The translations under genes were made by a program, and so were the position numbers. Under the pieces are notes generated by a model, which saw only the letters and a program-made list of their open reading frames with translations, did not search any database and had not been told where the DNA came from. Shown here one piece after another: positions 10,696 to 21,718 of a stretch of DNA of 64,000 nt (position 1 is the stretch's first letter; each line of letters opens with the position of its first letter). The stretch is from Neurospora tetrasperma FGSC 2508 (Eukaryota > Ascomycota > Sordariomycetes > Sordariales > Sordariaceae): NCBI RefSeq assembly GCF_000213175.1, contig NW_009799100.1, forward strand, positions 1,818,705 through 1,882,704. The letters are read 5' to 3'.

Positions 10696-12533
10696 CTATA
10701 CCGCAGAGTTCGACCTTTTAAGCCCCGGATTCTCCGGTCCGCGAGAGGTGGAAGGAACTGCAGATTTCGCTCTCGAATTCAGAGGTCGTAGAGGAGTAGG
10801 AGTACGAATGTCAGTCTCCGAGATGTACGTCTCCCAGCCTGAACCTGGGGAGGTCATTTCACTTGGCGGTGCATCTTGACCTTGAATTTTGACCTGTGCT
10901 TGATGGCTCTTCTGACTCTGACGGTAGTGTTGTTCCCCCAGCGTATCATGAGAGGTAAGTTTGGCGGGATCTGTTGTCGTATCAATCTGGCTCTGATCTA
11001 CAGTTCCGCATTTCGACGACGACAAATCTGTTATGGGCGTAGACTTGGCATCGGTGCTCTTTTTCAAGATGGCTGTCTTGGGGTCGTCTGCTCCAGAATT
11101 ATCGTTGTTGCCCGGCTCTTTTTGTTCCTCTACCGGCTTTTGGGCAGGCTTTTGGACAGGTTTTTCGAAAAAGGGTTCAAGAGGTTGCTCAAGATGCTCT
11201 TGGACATACCATTCACCACCTTCTTCCGTGAGTACTTGAACTGCATTACCTGCTTGCTCTTCAAGAGCCTCTTGTTGTTGGTGGCGTGTCTCTTGATGAT
11301 TGGGAGAAGAACGTGCAGAGACATTCATCCTTGCCGGAGACTCACCAAGCTCAACAGATGGCTCCCGAGCAATGGCCGCTTGGGGTTCATTCTCTTCCTC
11401 ATGGTCCTCCATAGGCACATCACCTTCAACTTCCAATGCACTCTCCATTAAATTCTGTGTCTGTTTTCGTTGTTGTTCCGAAACTGGTACAGCAGTCATG
11501 TGCTGTCGTCCCTCCACCTGATTTGCGTATTTTCCCAAGATAACGCTTTCGAGAATGATCTTTGGTTTCAAAACGGTTGGTAGCAGTTCCTTGTCCTCCA
11601 AGGGGTTGTCCTTCTTCTTCAGTAGCTTGCGTCTCTTCCTCTGACGTTCGGTTTGTCTGGGGTCAGGGAGAAAAGAGTTGTCGTAGGCCCTCTTCATCAT
11701 CATCGTCGTCTTCTTCTTGTGATTCACAATATGATCTTTTTGGGGAGGACTTGCGAAGCTGGACTGTGTCAAGTCCAAAGCACCCACTCTTGACTTAACT
11801 TGAGGTGCTTTCCTCTTAGCAGTTGGACGCAAGCCCAACTGAACCAGCCCGTTTGGTTTTGCTTCGTCTTTGGAGAACCCGTCGCCGAACTTGTACTTGG
11901 CAGACAAGCTTGCTGTAGTGCTTTCTTCAACCTTGCGCTTCAGTCTCTTGAACCCGCGTGGTGGTAGCTTGTCAAAGAGCAAGAATGGACGACGTCTCAG
12001 GAGATTGGACTGATCTGTGACAGTCTTGGGTATGTACTTGGTGCCACTGCTGAACCTCACCGATGAAGTAGGAGTAGTCTTGGATTCTTCGGTGGTCCCT
12101 CGTTCGTCTTTGTCTTCGTCGGTGCTATACTCCAAGCCGGTATCCTCTTCTGTCGCATAATCGCCCGGGCTGTGGGAAGTATCTGAAGCGTATTGAAGTT
12201 CTGGAACTCGTGCATTTTATGGTTAGATTCTCGATCTGCGCCGGGTTATGACCGCCATATGTAGGAAAACGTACCGAATTCTAGCTCATTTGCTTCCTCG
12301 AATGCATACTCAGCTTGGTAAGCAAAAGTCTCTTCCTCAGGTATTATACCATTATCGAGGCGGTCTTTGTTCCCGGGCTCGGGTTCACGTTGATGCTTCT
12401 TCGCAAGGCTCGCTGGTGAATGTGTGGCCCTTAACAACGGAAGCACACTGGGCGAGGCAGTCCGCACTTTGTGGGAATAGGTACGCAAAGGGCGAGGTCT
12501 AGCATAATCTTCAAAGGGAACCTGAGGCTCCAT
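10696..12533 (-). CDS. unrecognised basic, disordered, probably nuclear protein
   Basis: I do not recognise this protein. Two exons, 12533-12275 and 12200-10696, joined by a clean GT-AG intron with a CTAAC branch point, give 587 residues. It is low in hydrophobic residues and likely disordered. Visible pieces are an acidic stretch around the splice (EEANELEFELQYASDTSHSP), lysine/arginine clusters that look like nuclear localisation signals (GFKRLKRK, and RQRKRRKLLKKK mid-protein), a Gln/Glu-rich zone and a proline/lysine stretch (KPVQKPAQKPVEEQ). The first ATG of the frame is at 12533; the frame is open a little further upstream without an ATG, so a further 5' exon is possible. Position and composition suggest a chromatin or cell-cycle role, but that is a guess. 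Confidence 0.65.
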
Positions 12534-13607
12534 TTGTTGTATGGTTTCAGCAGATGCGTTTGCCTGGTTCGTCAAATTAAAAAGTGATGTCCAACTGCGA
12601 GGAAGACCAAGTTGGCAAAAAGTCCGGTTTCAAGATTATGTTTCCCATTACAATTTGTGTGAGCTCAGGGCTCGGTGCAGGCTGTGTTCTGTTGAAAACA
12701 TGGGAAGGAACGTTGGGTGCTTTGAAGCAATAGCGCAAAGAACGATCCTGCAGCTAAGAGCATACATGCCGACATTCCACACAACCAATATGTGCTCCCA
12801 GCACCTTGGGGAAATTCAATTCACAATTCATGGAATTATCGATGAAGGAAAAGATGAGAGGGCATACGGTTTATCTTCCCACGTGGGTTGGTGACGCCAC
12901 AACACCAGGTCGTAGTGATGCTCCCAACGTGGGCAGATGACGTTTATCTGAAAATGGTGATATCAAGAGGGAACGTAACCAAGTCCATGGACACACTCCT
13001 GTCTTTGTGCCTGGGGCTACCATATCAAGACCAGTCTACTAAATATTGACGTTGAGACTTGGTTCCCTACTGTATGCCCCCGATTTCGCTGCCCTGAACA
13101 TCATAGTTCTCACATTGGGCATTACGACGAACTTGACAGAATGGCATGCACTGCTTAGTTGTCACAAAGTACCATCTTCCTCATTCTGCAACAATGATGA
13201 TTTTGCATTTGATTGATACTGTCTGCTTGGCTTCCCTTATTAGAAGTACAAAGTCCCAGAGAACTGAATATCAATAACCGTACAAGAAAACCTTGGTAAC
13301 TTCTAGTAATCCTCCAACCTCCCGGTTATTATTACCACGTGCCAGAACTGTAAAGATTCCCCATCCCATGAAAAAGTTCGGTTAGTAATTAAGCACCCGC
13401 CACATGCATTGGCATAGCCAGTTGATTAAACATCCGTATCGATCATGTGCTCCAGACCTATCGTCAGAAGCAACTTAATGATGGCCACAGATTAGCGATG
13501 CCGAGCTGTTGAGCCCTTCCCAAGAATCACATCAGTTGTATCGTATACTCGAACAAAGGGAAGCCAGATCAAAGACAGGAATATCGAGGCAAAGCCCTCG
13601 TAGCCAA
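12534..13607. other. gene-free stretch between the basic protein gene and the RRM gene
   Basis: About 1.07 kb without a supportable gene. It should hold the promoter of the basic protein gene (right side of it) and the 3' UTR of the RRM gene. Short open frames here have no conserved look. Confidence 0.5.
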
Positions 13608-15658
13608 CTACGGCTTCTCCTTCTTGATTGTGGGCGATGACTGGGTGCTGCCGTTTGCAACCGTACCGGACTCGACGATCGTGACGCCCTCGTCCGCTGA
13701 TCCGTCATCCGAAGACGATGCGCCGGTGGTCAGGTTACCCGGCCTGCAGAGAAGATGGTTAGTTGTCACGACGAACTGAAGTCATCTTCCAGCTTCCAAA
13801 AACACGCATGCCGCGTTTCTCGCTTGAGAGTGATGCCTGAGCTCCCAGGGCGATAGTGCAGGAGGATGCTTTCGGAATGCTGGTGGAGCTGTACCTGACC
13901 GCATGGCTTCCACCCTGAGACATGGAAGAACCCATTCCACTGTCGCTGTTGACGTTAATGCGGATACGGGCGCCGGAAGCAAACGAACTGTGTCCAAAGT
14001 TAGTCAGCACCTGACTGTCGTTGAACATTGAGGGTGAAGGGTGACTCACGTATCAGACGAGTGGCCGGCGCTAATGCGACGGTTCCACGGAGCCTGGTGG
14101 TTGTAGATGCTGGGATGAATGCCGACATCCGCAGTTCCGTAGGCGCCAATGTTGTACTCGTTGGTGCGGAACTGGCGGCGCTCAGCCGTGATGCGCTTGA
14201 GTTCCTTCTGCGCCGGAGTGTCGGCGTAGCGAACCTGCATCAGCATTCCCTCCTCTCCAATCGGGGCACCGTGGAATTTCTTGATGACATCCTCGCACTC
14301 ATCACGGGTCTCGAAGCTGTTTTCATGTTAGCTGATATCCTCGGATAACGGATAACTTCAAGCAGTGATGGGACTTACCGAGCAAAACCGACACCGCGGC
14401 TGTTACCCATGCTATCTCTGAGAATCTTGCTGGAGACAATGTGATAGCCAACAAAGATAGCATTCAGCTCCTGAAACGGTGTTAGAGTCCACAAAAACGC
14501 ACGACAAGACAGAGGATTTACTCACCGCCTCAGTCAGACGCTTGGGCAAGTTGGACAGATAAAGGTTGGTGGAGCTCTCATCTCCCTCTGCCTTGAGACG
14601 GGCGTTAAAGCTCTCGCGAGCAAAGCCAACCTCATAGCCCAGATGGTGGAAGCCACGGATGCACTTCTCTGAATCACGAACATTGGCAAACTTGGCAAAG
14701 CCGAAGCTATTGCTTTGGTCAGTACATGGATGAAAGACTGTACTATCAGGCAATGGGACACAACATACCCTTTGCAAGCTCCAGTAGACGTGTCAATGAT
14801 CGCCTTGCTCTGCTCAACCTTGCCAAAGCGGGAAGCATAACGAAGCAGCAACTCATCGTCAGTGGTGGGATGAAGGCCACGGATGTAGACGTTGCGATTA
14901 CCCTGAATGCGGTTCTCCAGGCACTGCTCGATGGATTTGGTGTGAGTGGGCGGGGTGAACACGGCAGGAACCGCATCAGGGATGGGAGGATTCTGCTTGA
15001 GCAGAGCTAGCAGCTCCTCGTCGACAATAGGTACGGATTTAACAACACCGCCAGATGCAACAACCTGCTCCGGGGAAGGAGTGTTGAAGCTGGAGCGGAT
15101 CACAGCAATTCGACCATTACCACCACGGTCCGAGAAAGTGCCAAAGAAAGGAGTAGCAGGGGTGGACTCGTTGGTGGAGTACGAGCCCCTACGGTTCTCG
15201 AGCCCAGGAGCCTCGCTGCTGCGCTCACCGTACGAGGCGACACGGCCAGGCGTGTAAGGCACAGAATGGTAAGGAATAGGCAGGGGCGCATATCCAGCCT
15301 GAACGGGGTACTGTCCGGCGACGCCAATCTGGTAAGCCGCCTCGGGGGGAACGCCGACGTGCATGGGGACAGGGTAAGTCTGGTAAGCAACTTGCTGGTC
15401 CTGCATGTAGTACTGGTGACCAGCCTGGTTTTGAGGGGCAGTCGGGTTGCCAGGACCAGGAGGCAAGGCAAGGCTGCTGAACTGACTCATAACGGCGTTC
15501 ATGTTGTCAACGCCATGGTTGACCTGATGACCATGGGTCGCAGAGCCGTCATGCTGAGTACTGCCAACTTCGGTTGTGAGGTAGCTTTGATAGTTTCCCT
15601 GGCGGTTGTTGCCGGTGTCGGTGACGACACCCGGGTTGGTGCGATAATGGGCAGACAT
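13608..15658 (-). CDS. two-RRM RNA-binding protein (RBMS/MSSP-like)
   Basis: A cytoplasmic or nuclear single-strand RNA-binding protein by family. Six exons (15658-14769, 14706-14526, 14470-14379, 14316-14050, 13987-13895, 13743-13608) splice cleanly to 552 residues. The first 250 residues are Gln/Pro/Tyr-rich and disordered. RRM1 (about 254-335) has RNP2 NVYIRGL and RNP1 KGFGFAKF, the latter formed across the first splice. RRM2 (about 343-425) has RNP2 NLYLSNL and RNP1 RGVGFARF. The tail after RRM2 ends in a Ser/Asp-rich stretch closing with TIKKEKP. I preferred splicing out 13894-13744 (branch point CTAAC, acceptor CTGCAG) over reading through to a nearer stop, because the spliced tail looks like a real low-complexity C-terminus. 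Exact orthology is uncertain. Confidence 0.85.
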
Positions 15659-18600
15659 CTTTGATAGAACGTTGGTCTGGGTTTGCCATAGTTAGCTCCA
15701 TGCCCTAAGTTCCACCAAGTCACGCCAAAGAAGGAGAAATGGCAAGTGTCGGTAGAAGGTGAGCGCAGAGAAGGTCAACCCTGCATTGATCGTGCGACCG
15801 CAAGCCCTTGGAATTGGTGCTGGACACTCGCCGAGTATCCATCCTGAGGGCAGCGATGACTTGAAAGCAAGTGATGAATGTGCTTGACAGGTGGGAAGGA
15901 TGCTCAGGAGACAGGTGACCATTGCTTTGGCGCACTCTCATTGAGCAAAATATGACCCGAAAGATTGGATAAGGTGACGCGCTTGAATCCCTTGAACATC
16001 CTGAGAGACCAATTGGGGGCAATTGTACGGGTGAAGGTGATTCAAAGTGCGCGACGTGATGGGAGAACAGAGCGAGGGGCGGAGGGGAAGTTATCACGAA
16101 CCATTGTGCCTGATTGACTAAGTACTTGTTGACGCGTCGCTGAGGATGAGATGTGATAGTGGGGATGCTTTAAAAGATGCAAAGAAGAGGTGCTTGATAC
16201 TCAATGGAGCTCAATGGATATCTGTGAAGATGATAGAGAACCAATTCAAGATGATATCTGGTGGTAACCCGTGAGAGTTTTGATTGTTGTGATCAATTCG
16301 GGGATTGTGTGGGGGGAGAGGAGATGAGGAGGAAGAGGAGGAGGAGGAGGAGGAGAAGAGGGTAAAGGTTCAGTTGGAACGGAAAAGGACCGAGACTTCG
16401 GCGGGAGACCGGAGTGATTGGCCGGGAAACGCAGGCAAACACCTTCTATCCTCAGGCTGCCATGAACCCGCAGGCAGAGCATACTTACGTCGAACGTCAA
16501 CTTACCTCCAAAACGAGATGTGGTCCTTGTAACAAACGGCTGATTGGATCAGGCTTGGAGAGATGCTTTGGTGACAAGAAAGCGGCGGCCGGCAACGATG
16601 ATGTAAGAACCAAAGACTCTGATGCAAGCGAGCGCAGGGGGAGTAAGAAGATGATCCGAGCTATCAAGCAAGATGAATTGAAGAGACTGTGGTGGTCGCT
16701 GGGATGGATCGTGTGTTGATGCTGTAATGATCGGAGGAAGAGTCTACCAAGAGTTGAGAGACAGGAAAGTTGAGCTGGACTGGATGGCGGAGGGAGGGCG
16801 GTCTTTTAACTCCTGTCAATCGATCTTCGTCTGGTACCTAAGTAAGATGGAGTGATGGATCAGTGCCGTTGAGGTTGCTTCCTCACGATGTAAACAAATG
16901 TCAAGGGCAGCCACGACGTGGACTGGCCAAGGAAGGAGGCGATGTTCCCCAGTAGCCTGCACTACTGTAAAGGTAGGACCCACGATATCCTCCAGGAGAG
17001 CTGAGGATGGGAATAATGATAAATAAGGAAGAACTCCCGTATGCTAAGCTCCAGCTTGCCGCGTTGAAAAGGGTATGTTGAAGGGAAGACGACGAGAAGG
17101 AAAAGAAGGAGATGTCTGGCCATGCTTCTCGAGACTGCACTCGCAGCAGGGACTGGGATCATCGACAGGACAGAGAACTACTTACTCTGAAAGTCGATGA
17201 TTAGATTTGAGCTCAAAGGAGGAAGGAGAGACCCCGTTGTCAATACTAGAGATACCTTTACACATCAGGCCGGCAACCCCAAGTTCGACGTTTTTTTTCC
17301 CCCTATTGACAGGAAGGGAGCAGAACAATTGACTGAGCTAACGAGGTGTCCTTCACTACTGTAGTGCCGTGGTCTAGATGGAAAGGCAGTGACGCTGGTG
17401 GCATCCACTTTCGTAGTGAGGGGAACGAAAGTAATGATACAACTCCAACTTGAAGCAATCGCTGTGAATGGTGTTGCTCATGATGCAGGTGTGAATCTTA
17501 GCTTGGTGTTTCCTCCTTGCTCTTGCCGTCTATGTGACAGATACCATCTTCTGGCCAATGACGGTCACCTAGGGATTGGAGATGCCTAGAGCCCAGATAG
17601 GTACTTACATAGGTACACTGGGGGTAAGAGTCGCAGGGTGTAATGTAAAATACCAATCAAGTAAGAACAGATTGAAGGCAGTGCCATCCCATTCCACTTG
17701 GCTTTCAAACACTGCCACTCCTTCTGGAGGAGGTGCAAAATAACGGCCGAGTCTACCATTGATAGCCGAACTCGGAGTGTCTTCGGGATTCCTTCTCCGT
17801 CACGGATCGGATTCATGATTCCAGGCAACCAGGCGCCGGGCAAGACTGGCATTCAGGCCCGGGTGATCCACCTTCACCAATTGCACCCAGGGGCATTGAA
17901 CCTTCTCGTCCACGAGCAGAATTCCTGCACGACTGCAGTGTTAGCGACGACTTTCTTTCACAGAAGGAGGATGATGGGTCGTGAGGTCAGGAGATACAGC
18001 ATAACTCCCAAAGATGAGACGACGATTGCAGCTGACACAAGACAGTTCAACAAATCGCCTTCGTCCCGGGCAGTCGATTGACTGAACGGTTCCCTTTCGG
18101 TTTTCTCGTCCGAGACCGCGTCCCTGTTCGACCAGCGAAGGAATGAGCTTGACTGAAGCATATCGCAACGACCCTACACGCGTTAGCTTGCCTTCCCAAC
18201 AATCATCACAGCTTCCGCCATCACTCACTCACCTGCGACCGGCCACAGCCGGGGTGTCGCCCGCCTACATCACCCAAACTTTCAAGCTCGACAGCGGGTA
18301 CTAGCAACGGGGAACTGCCCCTGATTTGTGCCCTGACTTCATCGACAGCAACTCCACAGGACGTGTGGGAGAGGCTAGACACAAGGACATACCTTCCACT
18401 ACTCACACAACGTGCCGACTGTGGCAGTCTTCAGTTCGTCAACGGTTGTAAGCCCAAGTCGTTCTTTTGCTCTGGATGGGCAGTGTCGTACGCTTTGTAT
18501 TGCCGCATCTTGGCTTCCACCACGGAGCTCGACCCTAAGACATGCGCTTTCCTCCATACCATGTCGTTATCCTGGTCATGGCCGCGGGCAGAAAAAGACG

Positions 18601-19490
18601 TGATGAACAAACACCTTCAGTCTCGCTTGTCGTGGTAGCTTTGCTTGGCGACATGCTATAAGAAGACCAAGAAGCTTCGGGTTTGCAGTCGTTTATCGTT
18701 GATCGAATTCATCGTGGGCAAACAAATTCGTAATGGCTCCTTGAGCCTGACTTGGAGATCAGCCCGTAGAGACCCGAGTGGGATGGGCCAGGAGAACAGT
18801 CGATAGCAACCCGAAAGGTGTTGTCGCCTTTGATTACGACGAGCTTACTTGCATCGATCTTTCTCAGGGGTCGTCTGCTAAGAATAGCCAGCCCACTTGG
18901 GCCACTAGACGGTGATCACTTCTCGCATCCTCTATGGAGGATCATAGCCAAGACCGACTCACTTCTACTCAGGGTAGCAAGTTTTGACGTCTTTATTGCT
19001 CTGCCACTGATAATGTACGTGTATACTCATGTTTCTACATGGCGAGAACTACTCGCGGCGAACATGAATAGGAGCTGACGTTCGAACAGCGCCTGGACCC
19101 AGGCGTACCCCCAAGTCGAAGCTCAGCCAAGCCAACCCACAACCCCCCCGATCCTCTAAAGCCCCGCGACAGAGATGTCGAAACTTGTGGGCGAAGCCCG
19201 TCAGCGTCCAGGACGGCCGACGGCGTATGTTCTGTCGTCGCATCTGCGGGTGTTGAACGTTTGTCGACATCCGAAAACAAGAAAGAAAGCACGGGTGAGA
19301 AACAACGAGAAGACTAAACAAAAATTTTTCAGAAAGACATTAAAAAGAGGAGTACTCATGTTTGAGAAAAGAAGATATAATGGAAAGGAAAACAAGAGCG
19401 ATGGATAAAAACAAAACAACGGGTTGCTGTAGCTGCGGGCTGCGAGGTTGCAATATCGGTAACAAAACAGTGGCCCGAGTTCGGACCATT
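15659..19490. other. long stretch without a supported gene, left of the AT-rich island
   Basis: About 3.8 kb of normal base composition. Its right end borders the RIP island. The part next to the RRM gene (15.66 to about 16.5 kb) probably holds its promoter and a long leader. Many short open frames exist on both strands but none has domains, good splice structure or protein-like composition. A plus-strand frame at 18.27-18.64 kb stays open for about 120 codons with a few Cys residues (DCGSLQFVNGCKP) and may be a worn gene remnant. Confidence 0.4.
16327..16360 (+). repeat. (GAG/AGG)n purine microsatellite
   Basis: An interrupted run of AGG/GAG units about 670 bp upstream of the RRM gene start, on the strand opposite that gene, so the transcript of that gene would see a CTC/CCT pyrimidine tract. 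Confidence 0.75.
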
Positions 19491-19533
19491 CCCACACTCA
19501 ATCGCCTGTGCAGTCTTGGCGGGGTGTGTGCGT

Positions 19534-19572
<39 letters not shown>

Positions 19573-19575
19573 GCA
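19491..19575 (+). repeat. left inverted-repeat copy bounding the AT-rich island
   Basis: From CCCACACTCAATCG to ACCGCA this stretch matches, in reverse orientation, 31246-31310 at the other end of the island, with a few differences and a longer CA run here. The inner edge lies directly against the AT-rich sequence. Confidence 0.8.
19535..19571 (+). repeat. (CA)18 microsatellite
   Basis: An uninterrupted CA dinucleotide run inside the left inverted-repeat copy. It is notable because CA is exactly the dinucleotide missing from the RIP-mutated DNA that starts a few bases later. Confidence 0.95.
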
Positions 19576-19696
19576 CTTTTGTATTGCACAACTTCGTCAA
19601 AATCTATTATTTGATAATAATTTCTAGATTAATTTAAAGACATTTCAGCGTACAACGTAATTAAGATACTAGTAATCAATTAAATCCATTGCAATA

Positions 19697-20118
19697 ATGC
19701 CTCCTAAGACGATCCTCAATTTAAAACCCGTTGGTATAAAGCGATCCTATACTTGAAGCGGCGCGCTAATAGTTTATTTTAATAAAGATTAAAACTAGGA
19801 AAATCCTAGCCTAATAACTCTATAATACGCCTCCTCCCACCCTAGAAAAAAGAGCCGTAAAATTGAGTAATTTATTAAAACTATCCCTAAGACTATTCCT
19901 CTTAAAAAGAAGGCTATTTCTATTAAAGTTACTTTTAAGAAGGCTATTATTAAGAAGGCCGCCGTTAAGAAGGCCGCTGTTAAGAAGAAGGGGAAGGCCC
20001 CCGCCCCCACTACTAAAGACTCGACGCTAGAGCTACCTTCGTCCCCCCCTAAGCCCGTAATACCTATTAAAATTTTTAGTAGCGAAGAAGATTTTAATAA
20101 TAATAATAAGGTTGAATA
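19697..20118 (+). pseudogene. lysine/alanine-rich relic reading frame
   Basis: A plus-strand protein-like frame opens with ATG and reads MPPKTILNLKP, then after interruptions shows repeated KKA units (AIIKKAAVKKAAVKKK, about 19930-19990) and a Pro/Ser-rich acidic tail near 20000-20100. It is less AT-rich than its surroundings. It is probably a relic of an accessory protein of an old repeat. I cannot assign a family. Confidence 0.4.
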
Positions 20119-20202
20119 ATAATTCCCCATCTACTTTACTCCTAAGAAGCGGGCTCTCGATATTTTATTTTCTTTATCAAATAATAATAATAGCGAAATA
20201 GC

Positions 20203-20342
20203 TGTCACAGGGTATACTGTGACTTTGAGTATATATGCGTGCATTCCGTTATTCTATTCTAGATAGAATTACGGTCCATCTTTTACCTTTTAGTTGAGGT
20301 TTGGTGTAACGATGTTGGCATTGCACGCCTAACCCCGTAACA
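20203..20342 (-). mobile_element. 140-bp solo-LTR-like insert with 5-bp target duplication
   Basis: The insert is bounded by TGTCACAGGG and CCCCGTAACA, so on the minus strand it starts TGTTACGGGG, a start typical of fungal LTRs, and ends CA. It is flanked on both sides by the identical 5-mer ATAGC (20198-20202 and 20343-20347). The outer 11 bp are imperfect inverted repeats, and a GTCACAG / CTGTGAC hairpin lies at one end. Unlike its surroundings it keeps many CA and TG dinucleotides, so it appears to have arrived after the island was RIP-mutated. It could be a solo LTR, or a small non-autonomous element. Confidence 0.7.
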
Positions 20343-21261
20343 ATAGCTTCCCTAATTAAATTAATTACCTCGGTACTACCGGCCTAGCCCCGCGCCCGTA
20401 AGCCGATTATTCTAATACCGCCGCCTCTTCCTAAATACCCTAAATTAATATAAATCTAATTTAGTATAATTAGTTCATATATTACTACTAACTATAATAA
20501 ACTACTACCTATCGAAGATTGTAATATACTTAGAGAAATAGAGGTTAAATAAGAAAATAATAGCAAATTCTACGAGTAGCAGTTTGGGACGACCTTACTT
20601 AAGAATATTAAATAACTATAGTAATGTTATATATAAGAGATTATTAATAGTATAATTATAAAAATAAAATAATTAATTATTTTGTATAATATTAGTTATA
20701 CTACTACTATTTATAATAATTGTCACGCCCGGGCTATTATTTATAATAAAATTATTTCTAGGAAAGAGTTTTTTAATAGGTATAGTAATATTGAGTATAA
20801 GACTATTATAAAATCGTACCTCCGTTATACTAATTAATAATACTATTTTACTATATTATTTAAATTTTGATTAACCGAACCGCCCGTTAATAAAATCCCC
20901 GCCACCCCTTCCTCCTATAGTGGTATACCCTCTATTTCTACCCCCTTTCGTAATTTAATTAATTCTTTTATTACTCTACAAGCGGCTAATATACTATTAT
21001 TTTGAGGGTTATAGACTCTAACCGGTACTAAGAAGCCTAAGCGTATTATAATAAATACTATATTAGTAGAGGTTAAAAAGAATCTAGAAAAGGACTAGTA
21101 ATAAGAGGAGTATACGGGGGTAAAATTATACGGTACCGTATATTAAGAGTTAGTATAGATATAAGTATATAGTCTTGGTTATAAGTATAAAAATTATAAT
21201 AAGGCTATTAAATATTAAATATATTATATTATGGACGGGAATATAACCTACTATAACTTTA

Positions 21262-21718
21262 TATGACGAACTTAAGCGATAACAAGGGCTAACCAAGCCA
21301 CCGGGACACTACAGCCACACAGAGGTAGGGCGGTGCAACTATAAGGGCTAGTGAGGCGAGTAAACTCAAGCTTACGCCCGAAGGAAGCTTACAACGTAAA
21401 CCTAGCTCACCCGTGAACCAGGGCTATACAGTAAGCCAATTTACAAGGTAAGCCAATACTATTAGTAAACTATTACTATTATAAACACTCCAGGACAGGA
21501 AGTACAAGATAGCTAGAATAGTATAAAGGGACGATTAGAGAACTCAAATTATTAAATAATTCGATAGTAGTTAATATAATTTAATTATTATTATTAAAAT
21601 CAATATTACAAATATACTTATTATAAACCCTTTAACTTTATTGAACGATTCTAATAATTTTTACTTTCAATTATTTTATTTAAGCAAATTAAATTACTAT
21701 TCGTTATATATTAATTAT
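21262..21718 (+). repeat. 5' LTR of the Gypsy fossil
   Basis: A 457-bp copy matching 28152-28598 along its length. The ends correspond to TGTGACGAAC and GTTCGTCACA, an inverted repeat that sets the LTR borders. The outer (left) half is much less RIP-mutated than the half facing the internal region. Confidence 0.88.

Noticed and set aside
13759-13894. Reading the RRM gene through to the TAA near 13759
   Set aside because: A good donor at 13894, a CTAAC branch point and a CTGCAG acceptor give a spliced tail with better protein character, so the spliced form was preferred.
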